Source: Paenibacillus sp. JQZ6Y-1 (lineage in GTDB: Bacteria > Bacillota > Bacilli > Paenibacillales > Paenibacillaceae). Taken from it: a DNA stretch of 64,000 nt. The DNA lies in the NCBI RefSeq assembly GCF_040719145.1, contig NZ_JBFDUZ010000001.1, positions 1,550,001-1,614,000 on the forward strand. The letters run 5' to 3'. Each line of letters starts with the position of its first letter. Position 1 is the stretch's first letter. The notes under the pieces are model-generated. The model saw only the letters and a list, made by a program, of their open reading frames with translations, searched no databases and was not told the DNA's origin. Of this stretch, positions 1 to 8,127 are shown piece after piece. The translations under genes were made by a program, and so were the position numbers.

Positions 1-100
1 TTCATGATGATGCCTCCCATCCACAGTACTGCTGCGCCGTTTCATGTATGTAGGGCGAGCAGTGAAGCTTATTTGGTTACTCCGTATCAAGCATAATAGG

Positions 101-154
101 GGCTGCCGTTCGTTGTTAGTCAGAATAATGCAGGACCAACAACCGACGGCAGCC
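101..154. other. Long imperfect hairpin downstream of the GH43 gene
   Basis: Arms 101-117 and 138-154 pair at 15 of 17 positions around a 20-nt loop, starting with a perfect 9-bp GGCTGCCGT/ACGGCAGCC stem. It lies past the 3' end of the minus-strand GH43 gene. Neither side carries a clear T-run, so it may be an mRNA 3'-end structure rather than an intrinsic terminator. The rest of 1-212 shows no supported gene. Confidence 0.4.
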
Positions 155-212
155 TACAATCAAGCATGTGCTGCATGTGACGTATGGATATTGTTGAAAA
201 TGAGCCGATTAC

Positions 213-1187
213 TCAGGAGTGAACGAAGCCTTCATCCGGTACTGGCTTGCCAAAGTTCGGCGTGCCATCTTGGTTCCATGAGATCAGCTGTGCACGAGTA
301 TGACGGTTCGGATCGTGCAATGGATCGCCAACGATCTCCGTGTAGTTGCGGGCATGATAGATCAATACATCATGCTGATCATCCTCAGTACGCGTGAAGC
401 TGTTATGACCCGGACCATATTGACCGTTTTCCGGTGCGCTGCGGAAGACAGGCTGCTCTGATTTGTGCCATGAGTTGATGTCCAGCAGATCGCTGTTCTC
501 GTCGGCAGTGAGCAGACCCATGCAGTAGTTGATATCTGTTGCACTTGCGGAATAGGTGATATAGATTTTGCCGTTCTTTTTCAGCACAGCAGGACCTTCA
601 TTAACTAAGAAGCCGACAACTTCCCAATCCAGTTCCGGTTTGGTGAGCATCAATTGAGGTCCTTTGAGTGTCCACGGGTTCTCCATTTCGGAAATGTACA
701 GATTGGAGTTGCCTGGAATATCATACTGACGCTGTGCCCAAACGTAGTACAGTTTGTCGTTGTGCTGGAATGTCGTTGCATCCAATGCGAACGATTCCCA
801 CTCGGTAACAACCTGTCCTTTTTCAACCCATTCTCCTTCCAATGGATTACTGGAACCGTTCTCAATCACATACATACGATGGTTAAATGTATCATTGACT
901 GGATGGTCCACATTCGCAGCGGCGAAATAGATGTACCATTTGCCTTGAATATAATGAATTTCCGGCGCCCAAATGAGCTGGCTCATTGGACCTTCGTCAT
1001 GTTTGTGCCATACCGTAACGGCAGGTGCGTCGCCAATACCTTGAATTGTTTTGGAACGACGAACTTCCAGACGATCATATTGCGGCACTGAAGCCGTGAA
1101 GTAGTAGTAACCATCCGTATGCTTGTACACCCACGGATCGGCACGTTGTTCAACGACCGGATTTTTGAAAGAGTATTCTGCATTCAT
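213..1187 (-). CDS. GH43 family glycoside hydrolase (arabinofuranosidase/xylosidase type)
   Basis: A 324-residue protein with the layout of family 43 five-bladed beta-propeller glycosidases. Visible are the N-terminal R-A-D-P-W motif with the likely base Asp17, the W-A-P-E-I block at 73-77, the likely pKa-tuning Asp136 in F-A-L-D-A-T, and the probable acid Glu197 in V-N-E-G-P. There is no signal peptide, so it probably acts in the cytoplasm on imported arabino- or xylo-oligosaccharides. The frame stays open 47 codons further upstream, but the ATG at 1187 follows an AAAGGGG ribosome site and begins right before the conserved domain. AraR-like operators upstream favour arabinose-containing substrates. 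The exact specificity cannot be read from sequence. Confidence 0.9.
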   Translation of the reverse strand: MNAEYSFKNPVVEQRADPWVYKHTDGYYYFTASVPQYDRLEVRRSKTIQGIGDAPAVTVWHKHDEGPMSQLIWAPEIHYIQGKWYIYFAAANVDHPVNDTFNHRMYVIENGSSNPLEGEWVEKGQVVTEWESFALDATTFQHNDKLYYVWAQRQYDIPGNSNLYISEMENPWTLKGPQLMLTKPELDWEVVGFLVNEGPAVLKKNGKIYITYSASATDINYCMGLLTADENSDLLDINSWHKSEQPVFRSAPENGQYGPGHNSFTRTEDDQHDVLIYHARNYTEIVGDPLHDPNRHTRAQLISWNQDGTPNFGKPVPDEGFVHS

Positions 1188-1392
1188 ACTTGGACAACCC
1201 CTTTGAATAAAATGGAATGATGTCGGAACCAACATGTAAACGCCTGCAAAGAACGATTGGAGTAGAGTGAGGATATCTCTGCATCCAACAAAGCTTAGGC
1301 GATAGAGACAGATAGCACAGAGAGCCATCGGAATCCTATGTAGATATTTATGCCTGCATCGTCACTCAGAATTGAAGTGCAAATCCGTTTAC

Positions 1393-1406
1393 AGGTAACG
1401 CTTACA
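1393..1406 (-). promoter_or_regulatory. cre-like catabolite repression site
   Basis: Read on the minus strand, TGTAAGCGTTACCT matches the Bacillus cre consensus TGWAANCGNTNWCA at 12 of 14 positions. It lies between the AraR-like operators and the GH43 start, which suits CcpA repression of a sugar gene. This is a motif match only. Confidence 0.45.
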
Positions 1407-1420
1407 TGTACCGACAAAAT

Positions 1421-1436
1421 AAATGTACGTACAAAT
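1421..1436. promoter_or_regulatory. AraR-like operator 1
   Basis: AAATGTACGTACAAAT contains the palindrome TGTACGTACA and matches the AraR consensus I recall from Bacillus (ATTTGTACGTACAAAT) at 14 of 16 positions. It sits in the upstream region of the GH43 gene. Confidence 0.6.
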
Positions 1437-1462
1437 ATAATTAATATAAATATTAATAATAA

Positions 1463-1478
1463 ATATTTACGTACATGA
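1463..1478. promoter_or_regulatory. AraR-like operator 2
   Basis: A weaker site with the core TTTACGTACATG. Its centre is 42 bp (four helical turns) from operator 1, a spacing that would allow two dimers to bind the same DNA face. The AT-rich stretch between the sites may hold the GH43 promoter. Confidence 0.5.
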
Positions 1479-1602
1479 TATGATTAAATCCTAGCACTTT
1501 TGCTTGCCGAAATCAACACTTCCACTGAACTTTGCAAAATGAAATCCAATTCTTCTTTTTCTAAAGGTGTAAGCATGTCTGTTTTTAGGCGGAAATGAAT
1601 AG

Positions 1603-1618
1603 TATTGTACGTACATCG
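1603..1618. promoter_or_regulatory. AraR-like operator 3 (distal)
   Basis: TATTGTACGTACATCG contains the core TGTACGTACA minus its last symmetric flank. It lies 140 bp from operator 2 and 115 bp before the CheW-like gene, so it could support looping or act on the divergent gene. Confidence 0.45.
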
Positions 1619-1644
1619 TTTTTGCGAGAATTTCATTAAAATAA

Positions 1645-1664
1645 GCACCTAAACAAATAGGTGC
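1645..1664. other. Small perfect hairpin upstream of the CheW-like gene
   Basis: GCACCTA (1645-1651) and TAGGTGC (1658-1664) form a perfect 7-bp stem around a 6-nt loop, 67 bp before the CheW-like start. No T-run follows on the plus strand. Its role is unknown. Confidence 0.35.
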
Positions 1665-1731
1665 CTGCGGTCGATATAAACATATATATCATGGATTTGT
1701 AAGCCAGAAACCAGTTGAGGAGCTAAACGCT

Positions 1732-2157
1732 ATGAAAATCGAGCTTATTGTCTTTTACGTGGCGAATCAGCCGTACGCAATCAGCTTTAATGAGATTGAA
1801 GAAATCCAAACCTCCAAAAAAGGCACACCGTTGCCGTTTGCCGAAGAATGGCATGAAGGTCTGATCACCATTCGTGGATCGCTGTACCCGCTTGTTAATC
1901 TGCGCAAGCTGATGGCTGTCTCTTATGACGGTCCCAAAGATACTGACAAAATGATTTTGCTGCGTCGTGCGCGTGTAGCATTGCTGGTGGATGAGCTGGA
2001 TAATACCGCAATCATCGACGAAAGCGATCTGCGTGAGAATCCAGAAGTAAACAGCCGCGACATTTTGCCAAATGCCTTTGAAACCGATGGTGGCAAGATC
2101 GTTCCAATCGTTAATGTGGAAACGTTGCTGGCATATACACGCAGCTCGTACGTATAA
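1732..2157 (+). CDS. CheW-like domain protein
   Basis: A 141-residue single-domain protein covering a whole CheW fold. It starts with the typical F-Y-V-A-N-Q-P-Y-A-I-S strand and has the G-L-I-T-I-R-G-S-L-Y-P-L-V-N-L-R block at about 44-59. CheW proteins dock the CheA kinase to chemoreceptors. No CheA, receptor or flagellar gene is near, so it is either an extra coupling protein or a free-standing CheW-domain protein of another pathway. A GAGGAG ribosome site lies 12 nt before the ATG. The separation from the divergent GH43 gene by operators suggests independent transcription. Confidence 0.85.
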   Translation: MKIELIVFYVANQPYAISFNEIEEIQTSKKGTPLPFAEEWHEGLITIRGSLYPLVNLRKLMAVSYDGPKDTDKMILLRRARVALLVDELDNTAIIDESDLRENPEVNSRDILPNAFETDGGKIVPIVNVETLLAYTRSSYV

Positions 2158-2684
2158 ACGAACACAAGGAATTGCAAAACGAGTATAGACAGGGCGCCAT
2201 TGTTTGGAATCGCCCAGAATGCTTGCTGTGTGAGCTGCCTGAATGCTTAGTGGGTAAGCTAACTGAATGTTGGAAATGGAATCACAAGCTTTGACTCACT
2301 ACATTATCCTCTGTTTCACCCATTTGTCTCATTATGATGATAGAGGGGATAGAAGCAGGGGATTTTTTGTGTTGAATACCCGGCATACATAAGCCGTTCG
2401 TTTTGTGAAATGCAGCTTTATCGTACGTTCGCATGTGCAGTTGAAATCTCGTATAATCAAAGATAATCCTTTCGTTGGCTTTTTGGTTTGTAAGGGTCTT
2501 CTATAGGATGAGACTGCTAGACTAGTTACAGTCAAGGATCATCTTAGCGTAACAAACTGTGCCTCCTTGGAGCGGATGGATATCATCACATATCAGAGTT
2601 GTACTGTTGGCAGCAAGAGGATGCGGGGGCAGACTCTAGCCATGTCATGCAGCACTGATGATCTCTCCGAAGGGAATGAACACC
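2158..2684. other. Intergenic stretch, no supported gene
   Basis: Holds a weak GGGCG/CGCCC hairpin (2192-2215) after the CheW-like gene, then two imperfect 24-bp direct copies, each beginning GAATGCTT, from about 2217. No open frame with a convincing ribosome site was found. Confidence 0.4.
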
Positions 2685-3380
2685 ATGAAACGAAAACAAC
2701 AAGCTTTATATCCGATCAACGCGTATCCGCAGCGGCGCGGCAAATGGGTATTGCCCGGTGCGATTTTGCTTAGTGGTACCTTGTTATTGAGTGCTTGCAG
2801 TTCGGGAACGAGCAATCATAGTACTGGAAGCAGCTCATCAACAGATGCAGGAGCAAGTGGAAGCAGTACAGAGACAACTGTTTCGACAGCATCACCTACA
2901 TCGGGTGAAACGACCAGCACTTCGACTGCCATAGAATATGCCTTTACCTCGCAGGGACAGGATGCCGAAGGTATGGTGGTCAATGCCATCAAAGGCGCGA
3001 CGACCTCGATTGATCTTGCGATGTACAATTTATCCCGTGGTAAAATTATTGATGCACTAGAGGAAGCCAAGCAGCGTGGTGTCAATGTGCGCATTATCAG
3101 CGACCAATCCAAAGCAAGCACCGCTGATCTGCAACCGCTACTAGATGCAGGCATTCCCATTAAAATCAATACATTTGATGGCAAAATGCATGAAAAATTA
3201 ATGCTGGTGGATGGTAAAACAGCATTAACTGGTTCGTTCAACTATACAAAAGCATCCAGTGAAGAAAATGACGAGGTTATTATCGCGATTCACGATCAGG
3301 CATTGGTAGGCAAATGGGTCACCGTGTTTGATCAAATGTGGAATGATACCAAGCGTTATGCAGATTGGACTGGAGAATAA
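2685..3380 (+). CDS. Lipoprotein with a single phospholipase D / Nuc-type nuclease domain
   Basis: A 231-residue exported protein. Residues 1-38 are a lipoprotein signal with lipobox L-L-S-A-C (Cys38). Residues 39-85 form a Ser/Thr/Gly-rich linker. The rest is one PLD-like domain with a single HxKx4D motif (His169, Lys171, Asp176) followed by G-S-F-N-Y-T. One motif per chain is typical of Nuc-type endonucleases, which work as dimers; cardiolipin synthases and true PLDs carry two. The ATG at 2685 is chosen because GAAGGG precedes it at a good distance; upstream ATGs in frame lack one. It would sit on the outer face of the membrane. Substrate (DNA, RNA or lipid) is uncertain. Confidence 0.8.
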   Translation: MKRKQQALYPINAYPQRRGKWVLPGAILLSGTLLLSACSSGTSNHSTGSSSSTDAGASGSSTETTVSTASPTSGETTSTSTAIEYAFTSQGQDAEGMVVNAIKGATTSIDLAMYNLSRGKIIDALEEAKQRGVNVRIISDQSKASTADLQPLLDAGIPIKINTFDGKMHEKLMLVDGKTALTGSFNYTKASSEENDEVIIAIHDQALVGKWVTVFDQMWNDTKRYADWTGE

Positions 3381-3433
3381 CAGGGCTGGATGATATTGTA
3401 CCTGTATTTTCGTGCAATGATGGAGTGAAATTG

Positions 3434-3466
3434 AAGTCGATCTGTTTATAGGCAGATCGACTTTTT
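3434..3466 (+). terminator. Intrinsic terminator of the PLD lipoprotein gene
   Basis: Perfect 11-bp stem AAGTCGATCTG/CAGATCGACTT, ending in a TTTTT run. Confidence 0.85.
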
Positions 3467-3626
3467 GCGTTATGTCGCAGCATGAGGTGTGGAGCTAACG
3501 TGGATACGTAGGTAATACCATATCGACACTGTATTTGCGACAGGCTTTTCCAGATCGAATTGTGCTAAACTAGAATAGTCATGATTAATACATTCCAACA
3601 TTCATACATACAAGGGAGCGGAGCAT

Positions 3627-4193
3627 ATGAAAATTGAAGACGTATTTGGACAACTGCCGGTGCTGGAAACGGAAAGACTGATTTTGCGACCGTTGAAATG
3701 GGAAGACCGCGAAGATATGTTTGCTTATGGCTCTGATCCAGAAGTGACGCGTTATGTTACTTGGTATACGCATCAAAAAATTGAAGATACAGATGAGTTT
3801 ATCCGTACGGTTCTCGACAATTACGAAACGGGAAAGCTTGCTCCTTGGGCAGTGGAAGAGAAGGCTTCTGGTAAAATGATCGGTACCGCTGGTTATGTCG
3901 GCTGGCAAACTCGTCATTTCCGCGGCGAAATCGGTTATGCACTTGCCCGTCCGTACTGGAATCGCGGCTATGCAACCGAAATCACCAAACCGGTACTGCA
4001 ATTCGGCTGGGAGCAAATGAAGCTGATTCGTATTGAAGCGAGATGTATGCCGGGCAATATCGGCTCCTCGAAAGTTATGGAAAAGCTCGGTATGCAATAC
4101 GAAGGATTGCTGCGTAAGCATCTATACGCCAAGGGTAGCTTCCATGATGCCAAAATGTACTCCATTATCCGCGCAGTCGACGATTTCGTTTAA
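3627..4193 (+). CDS. GNAT acetyltransferase, RimJ/RimL type
   Basis: A 188-residue protein beginning with the R-L-I-L-R-P-L block typical of the RimJ/RimL/SpeG branch of GNAT enzymes. It has the late motif N-I-G-S-S-K-V-M-E-K-L-G-M near residue 145 that forms part of the acetyl-CoA site. Such enzymes move an acetyl group from acetyl-CoA to N-termini of proteins or small amines; the acceptor is unknown. The ribosome site AGGGAGCGG precedes the ATG. It is the first of four GNAT genes read in one direction with gaps of 15 nt or less. Confidence 0.88.
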   Translation: MKIEDVFGQLPVLETERLILRPLKWEDREDMFAYGSDPEVTRYVTWYTHQKIEDTDEFIRTVLDNYETGKLAPWAVEEKASGKMIGTAGYVGWQTRHFRGEIGYALARPYWNRGYATEITKPVLQFGWEQMKLIRIEARCMPGNIGSSKVMEKLGMQYEGLLRKHLYAKGSFHDAKMYSIIRAVDDFV

Positions 4194-4205
4194 AAGGCTT
4201 AGCCG

Positions 4206-4673
4206 ATGCTGTACGAATTGAGCCAACGCAAGATAGATGAAGAGAATCAGCAACAAATCATCTACCTATTGTCCGTATGTATGTGGACAGACGGCGACCA
4301 TCAGCAATTGCTTCGTAAAGCTTCAGCACAATACGAGCAGTATAGGACTGTACCGGAACGACATCTATACGGTTGGTTAGATGACGATATGGGTGCTTTT
4401 GTCGGTGTTTTAGGTATTACAATCCACAATACGAACACAGATGAAAAAGAAGCAACCTGTCATATCATCAGTCATCTGTCTGTATTGCCAGAACTACAGA
4501 CAAGGGGCATTGGTCGGCGTATGCTGGACGGTTATGTTCAGAAGCATCCGGGTATTGATGTATATGCTGAAACGGATCACGATGCCGTCGAGTTCTATCG
4601 GCGTTGTGGATTTGAAATTGTGGCGCTCGGAGAGTATTATCCGGGCGTTATGCGTTTTGGCTGTACACGGTGA
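4206..4673 (+). CDS. GNAT acetyltransferase
   Basis: A 155-residue GNAT protein. Central residues hold the strand-loop motif L-S-V-L-P-E-L-Q-T-R-G-I-G-R-R-M-L (Q/RxxGxG/A-type acetyl-CoA loop), and the C-terminus has A-V-E-F-Y-R-R-C-G-F. It starts 12 nt after the previous gene and has no strong ribosome site of its own, which suggests translation coupled to the upstream gene. Acceptor substrate unknown. Confidence 0.85.
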   Translation: MLYELSQRKIDEENQQQIIYLLSVCMWTDGDHQQLLRKASAQYEQYRTVPERHLYGWLDDDMGAFVGVLGITIHNTNTDEKEATCHIISHLSVLPELQTRGIGRRMLDGYVQKHPGIDVYAETDHDAVEFYRRCGFEIVALGEYYPGVMRFGCTR

Positions 4674-4687
4674 GGGGAGAGACGCAG

Positions 4688-5233
4688 ATGGATTTACATG
4701 CAAAACAGGGCTTCCGGTCACCGGAGCAGCACAAGGAATCTAAGCAGCAGGTGGAGTTATGTTTATACGATCCACAATATTTGGACGATCTATTGGCATT
4801 TGGTCTTCCGGCAGAGCAGCATCAATTTACGGCATTACCAGCAGAGGTGTTATCTATTTCACTGCGCGATCCAGAGCGTCATCCGATCGTCATGGTGGCG
4901 GAAGGACATGCGGTTGGCTTTTTTGTGTTGCATGAAGGGGATGGCATAACGACGTATCAATCATATACCGATACGCCGCCGGAGCAGCTTATGCTACTGC
5001 GTGCCTTACTGATTGATTATCGTCAACAGGGACACGGCTATGGTAAGCAAGCAATGAAGCAGCTGGGAACGCTGGTAAACAGCCATTTCCCACATATTCG
5101 TGAAGTGATTTTAGCCGTAAATGAGAAAAATGAACGAGCATGTCAATTATATTTGGCAACTGGGTTTGAAGACCGCAATATTCGTCGTCAGGGAGCGCTG
5201 GGGATGCAGCGAATATTGCATTATTTGATATGA
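4688..5233 (+). CDS. GNAT acetyltransferase
   Basis: A 181-residue GNAT protein with the acetyl-CoA loop in Y-R-Q-Q-G-H-G-Y-G-K-Q-A-M near residue 117 and A-V-N-E-K-N-E-R-A-C-Q-L-Y close to the end. The frame opens with a GTG at 4670, but GAGGGGAGA lies directly between that codon and the ATG at 4688, so the ATG is preferred. The start is 14 nt after the previous stop. It is one of the four-gene GNAT run; the substrate cannot be deduced. Confidence 0.85.
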   Translation: MDLHAKQGFRSPEQHKESKQQVELCLYDPQYLDDLLAFGLPAEQHQFTALPAEVLSISLRDPERHPIVMVAEGHAVGFFVLHEGDGITTYQSYTDTPPEQLMLLRALLIDYRQQGHGYGKQAMKQLGTLVNSHFPHIREVILAVNEKNERACQLYLATGFEDRNIRRQGALGMQRILHYLI

Positions 5234-5246
5234 CGGGGGAATGGAT

Positions 5247-5786
5247 ATGCAGACGACGATTACATTTAATACGATTCAGGAGCAGCATTTGCCTGAAGTC
5301 GTAGACATTTATAATTATTATGTTCAACATACAACCGTTTCTTTTCATACCGAGCTGCAAACGGTGGAGCAGATGCGAGAGCAGATTTTGCAGGTGCCAG
5401 AGCGTTATCGTTCGTACGCGATTCTAGAATCGACAGATGCAACGCATGGGCAGCAGGAGCAGCGATTGCTTGGCTACATACTGATTACCCGTCACAAAAA
5501 CAAGCAGGCGTACGATACGACTGCCGAAATTACTGTTTATTTGAAGCCGGATCAGACAGGTAGGGGACTAGGAAGCCAATCGCTAACGTTTATCGAGCAA
5601 GCGGCAATGCAGAGTGGGTTCCATACGCTAGTAGCAACAGTCTGTACGGAGAATGAAAATAGCATTCGATTATTTGAACGTCGTGGATATGAGAAATGTG
5701 CCCATTTCCGCGAAGTGGGACGCAAATTTGATCGCTGGCTAGATATTGCTAGCTACCAGAAAATCATCGGCAACAAGGAGGAATGA
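5247..5786 (+). CDS. GNAT acetyltransferase, phosphinothricin-acetyltransferase-like
   Basis: A 179-residue GNAT protein resembling the PAT/Bar branch: D-I-Y-N-Y-Y-V near the N-terminus, V-Y-L-K-P-D-Q-T-G-R-G-L-G in the middle, N-S-I-R-L-F-E-R-R-G-Y, and F-R-E-V-G-R-K-F-D-R-W-L-D at the end, a typical PAT-like tail. The in-frame ATG at 5241 touches the GGGGGA ribosome site, so the ATG at 5247, six nt away, is favoured. It ends 1 nt before the response regulator gene, whose ribosome site lies inside this gene. Members act on amino-acid analogues such as methionine sulfoximine; the real substrate here is unknown. Confidence 0.85.
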   Translation: MQTTITFNTIQEQHLPEVVDIYNYYVQHTTVSFHTELQTVEQMREQILQVPERYRSYAILESTDATHGQQEQRLLGYILITRHKNKQAYDTTAEITVYLKPDQTGRGLGSQSLTFIEQAAMQSGFHTLVATVCTENENSIRLFERRGYEKCAHFREVGRKFDRWLDIASYQKIIGNKEE

Positions 5787-5787
5787 A

Positions 5788-6492
5788 ATGCCTCGCATAT
5801 TGATTGTTGAAGATGAACATAAAATCTCCCGCCTACTGCAAATTGAGCTGGAGGCGGAAGGCTACGATGTTACCCAAGCTTACAATGGGGCACAAGCATG
5901 GGATATGTATCAGGAAGGGCAATGGGATCTGGTGCTGCTGGATGTGATGCTGCCGGAAATGAGTGGAATTGAGATTTTGCGGCGCATTCGCTCGGTTGAT
6001 TCGGGTATCATGGTTATTTTGCTGACGGCGCGCGATTCGGTCGAGGACAAAGTGGCTGGGCTGGATCTTGGTGCCAATGACTATGTAACCAAGCCTTTTC
6101 AAATTGAAGAATTGCTTGCGCGTATCCGTGCTTCACTGCGTCTGCGGGAACAGCAAAGTCAATCCACTGCATCCAATCCGCATGCAGATGGCTGGATGCA
6201 GGCAGCGGATTTGCGTCTAAATGAGAGTACGCGTGAAGTAGAGCGTGCTGGACAGTTGGTGGAGCTGACACCGCGCGAATTTGATCTGCTTGCTTATTTG
6301 CTGACCAATAAACGACAAGTGCTCAATCGCGACCAGATTTTGGCGGCGGTCTGGGGCTATGATTATTATGGTGATACGAATGTGGTGGATGTGTATATCC
6401 GCTATGTCCGCAAAAAGATTGATCAGGGACATGAGCATGACTTAATTCAGACGGTACGTGGCGTCGGCTATGTATTGCGGGAGCCATCATGA
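5788..6492 (+). CDS. OmpR/PhoB-family response regulator (YkoG-like)
   Basis: A 234-residue two-domain regulator. The receiver domain (1-120) has acidic residues at 8-10, the phospho-acceptor Asp52 in L-L-D-V-M-L-P and Lys102 in Y-V-T-K-P-F. The C-terminal winged helix (about 135-230) ends in T-V-R-G-V-G-Y-V-L. The start follows a textbook AAGGAGG; the frame is open 14 codons further but overlaps the GNAT gene. It overlaps the kinase gene by 4 nt. Together with the two PepSY genes downstream this looks like the Bacillus YkoGH-YkoI arrangement. Confidence 0.93.
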   Translation: MPRILIVEDEHKISRLLQIELEAEGYDVTQAYNGAQAWDMYQEGQWDLVLLDVMLPEMSGIEILRRIRSVDSGIMVILLTARDSVEDKVAGLDLGANDYVTKPFQIEELLARIRASLRLREQQSQSTASNPHADGWMQAADLRLNESTREVERAGQLVELTPREFDLLAYLLTNKRQVLNRDQILAAVWGYDYYGDTNVVDVYIRYVRKKIDQGHEHDLIQTVRGVGYVLREPS

Positions 6493-7952
6493 AGCTAAGG
6501 CATAAGATTCATCTGTATTCGTCTGTTCTATTTGCCTTGCTATTCATCGCCACGAACGTATTGGTCTACTTGGTATTCAGTACATTGACGATTCGTGAAC
6601 AGCAGAGTCGCATCGAATCGCAAACAACCAAAACAGCCGATAACATCCGTCTGTCCGCGGCGGATACACAGGCTGCCGATCTGCTGCGTGCGTATGTACC
6701 ATTGGAAGGGATGATTCGAATCGTCACTCAGCAAGGTAGCAATTCCTTGTTGGTTACATCGTCCGGTGAGCAGGAATTATCCAAACGTCCAGTGAGCTAT
6801 AGCGAGAGTAGAATGTCGGAAGTAGTCACGATTGGCAGTCATCGTTATGTATTTGTCTCTGTGCCAGTAATCTGGAGCGATGGACGTGTCGTCGATATTC
6901 AGGTGACTGAAAGCTTGCGGCAGACGGAAGAGTATTTGAATGTATTGGAATTGGTATTGCTGATCGTAACGGGGCTGGCGATGATTCCAGTGTTTCTATC
7001 GGGGCAGGTGCTAGGACGGATTGTGATTCGTCCAATTACTGCACTTACGTCGACGATGAAGGATATTCGCCGCAGTGGCAAATTTAAGCGTATCGAGCTA
7101 CCGGAGCGCTCACGTGATGAGTTGTACGAGATGGGCGAGAACTTCAATCGGATGATCGATCTGCTGGAAGCTAACTATGATAAGCAAAAGCAATTCGTTT
7201 CCAACGCTTCACACGAACTGCGTACCCCGTTAACGATTATCGAAAGCTATGCTAGTCTGTTGAAGCGGAGAGGCTTGGATCGACCAGAGCTGTTTTTGGA
7301 GTCGGTCGAGGCGATTCATTCGGAAGCGGTACGCATGAAGGAAATGACCGAGCAGTTATTGCTGCTTGCGCGTCATGAGGAGCAGTGGAATCTGACATTG
7401 GAGCCAGTTCATCTGCGTCAACAGGCGGAGCAGTTGGCACGCGAATTTCAGCAGGCGTATAATCGTCAGCTGAATATTGCGGTTGATAAGCAATTGGAGC
7501 ATGATGAGGCACTGCTCGTTATTCAGACCGATGCAGGTAAGCTGCGCCAGCTGCTATTTATTTTGCTGGATAATGCGCGCAAATATAGTAGTGATTCTAT
7601 TACGCTCCACCTTTCGCTGGATCATGTTACAGATACAGAACTGCCCAAGTCAAATGAGGCGTCAGCACGTGTGTCCCAGCGTAATCGCTGTATTCGTATT
7701 ACCGACCGCGGTATCGGTATTCCGCAGCAAGAATTGCCCAAAGTGTTTGATCGCTTTTACCGAGTGGATCAGGCGAGAGTGCGACAAGAAACCGGTGGCT
7801 CTGGCTTGGGGTTGACACTGGCACAACGGATTGCAGAAGCGCTGGGCGGCTCGGTACGGCTTGAAAGTGTGGAAAACGAAGGGACAACCGCTATCGTTAC
7901 ATTACCTGCAACCGCTGAACATCTTGCTGTTTTCTCAGCGAATTCTAATTAA
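6489..7952 (+). CDS. HAMP-domain sensor histidine kinase (YkoH-like)
   Basis: A 487-residue membrane kinase. There is a TM helix at about 10-32, an extracytoplasmic region to about 150, a second TM at about 153-173, a HAMP domain with I-R-P-I-T-A-L, then the H-box S-N-A-S-H-E-L-R-T-P with phospho-acceptor His242. The ATPase part carries D-N-A-R-K-Y-S (N box), D-R-G-I-G-I-P and G-G-S-G-L-G-L-T. The ATGA overlap with the regulator shows a coupled pair. The signal is unknown; in this family the neighbouring PepSY proteins are likely partners or targets. Confidence 0.93.
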   Translation: MKLRHKIHLYSSVLFALLFIATNVLVYLVFSTLTIREQQSRIESQTTKTADNIRLSAADTQAADLLRAYVPLEGMIRIVTQQGSNSLLVTSSGEQELSKRPVSYSESRMSEVVTIGSHRYVFVSVPVIWSDGRVVDIQVTESLRQTEEYLNVLELVLLIVTGLAMIPVFLSGQVLGRIVIRPITALTSTMKDIRRSGKFKRIELPERSRDELYEMGENFNRMIDLLEANYDKQKQFVSNASHELRTPLTIIESYASLLKRRGLDRPELFLESVEAIHSEAVRMKEMTEQLLLLARHEEQWNLTLEPVHLRQQAEQLAREFQQAYNRQLNIAVDKQLEHDEALLVIQTDAGKLRQLLFILLDNARKYSSDSITLHLSLDHVTDTELPKSNEASARVSQRNRCIRITDRGIGIPQQELPKVFDRFYRVDQARVRQETGGSGLGLTLAQRIAEALGGSVRLESVENEGTTAIVTLPATAEHLAVFSANSN

Positions 7953-7954
7953 AT

Positions 7955-7995
7955 GCCTGTATACTGTTTCATAAGAGACGGTATATAGGCGTTTT
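7955..7995 (+). terminator. Terminator after the kinase gene
   Basis: A 16-bp stem (7955-7970 with 7975-7990, including three G-T pairs) and a 4-nt ATAA loop, then GTTTT. It separates the TCS from the PepSY genes. Confidence 0.7.
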
Positions 7996-8127
7996 GGCGT
8001 TATGATATAAAATCCGTTCGGTTTCATAATATAATTATTTCGTGATTGCTATACATTTCTTCATAGTATTAGAAGTATCGAATGACAGAGCCAATAGATC
8101 AAGGTGCATCAAAGGGGGAAGATTTAG

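Noticed and set aside
2567-2773. 68-residue frame before the PLD lipoprotein
   Set aside because: Overlaps the lipoprotein start in another frame, unlikely composition, no known family.
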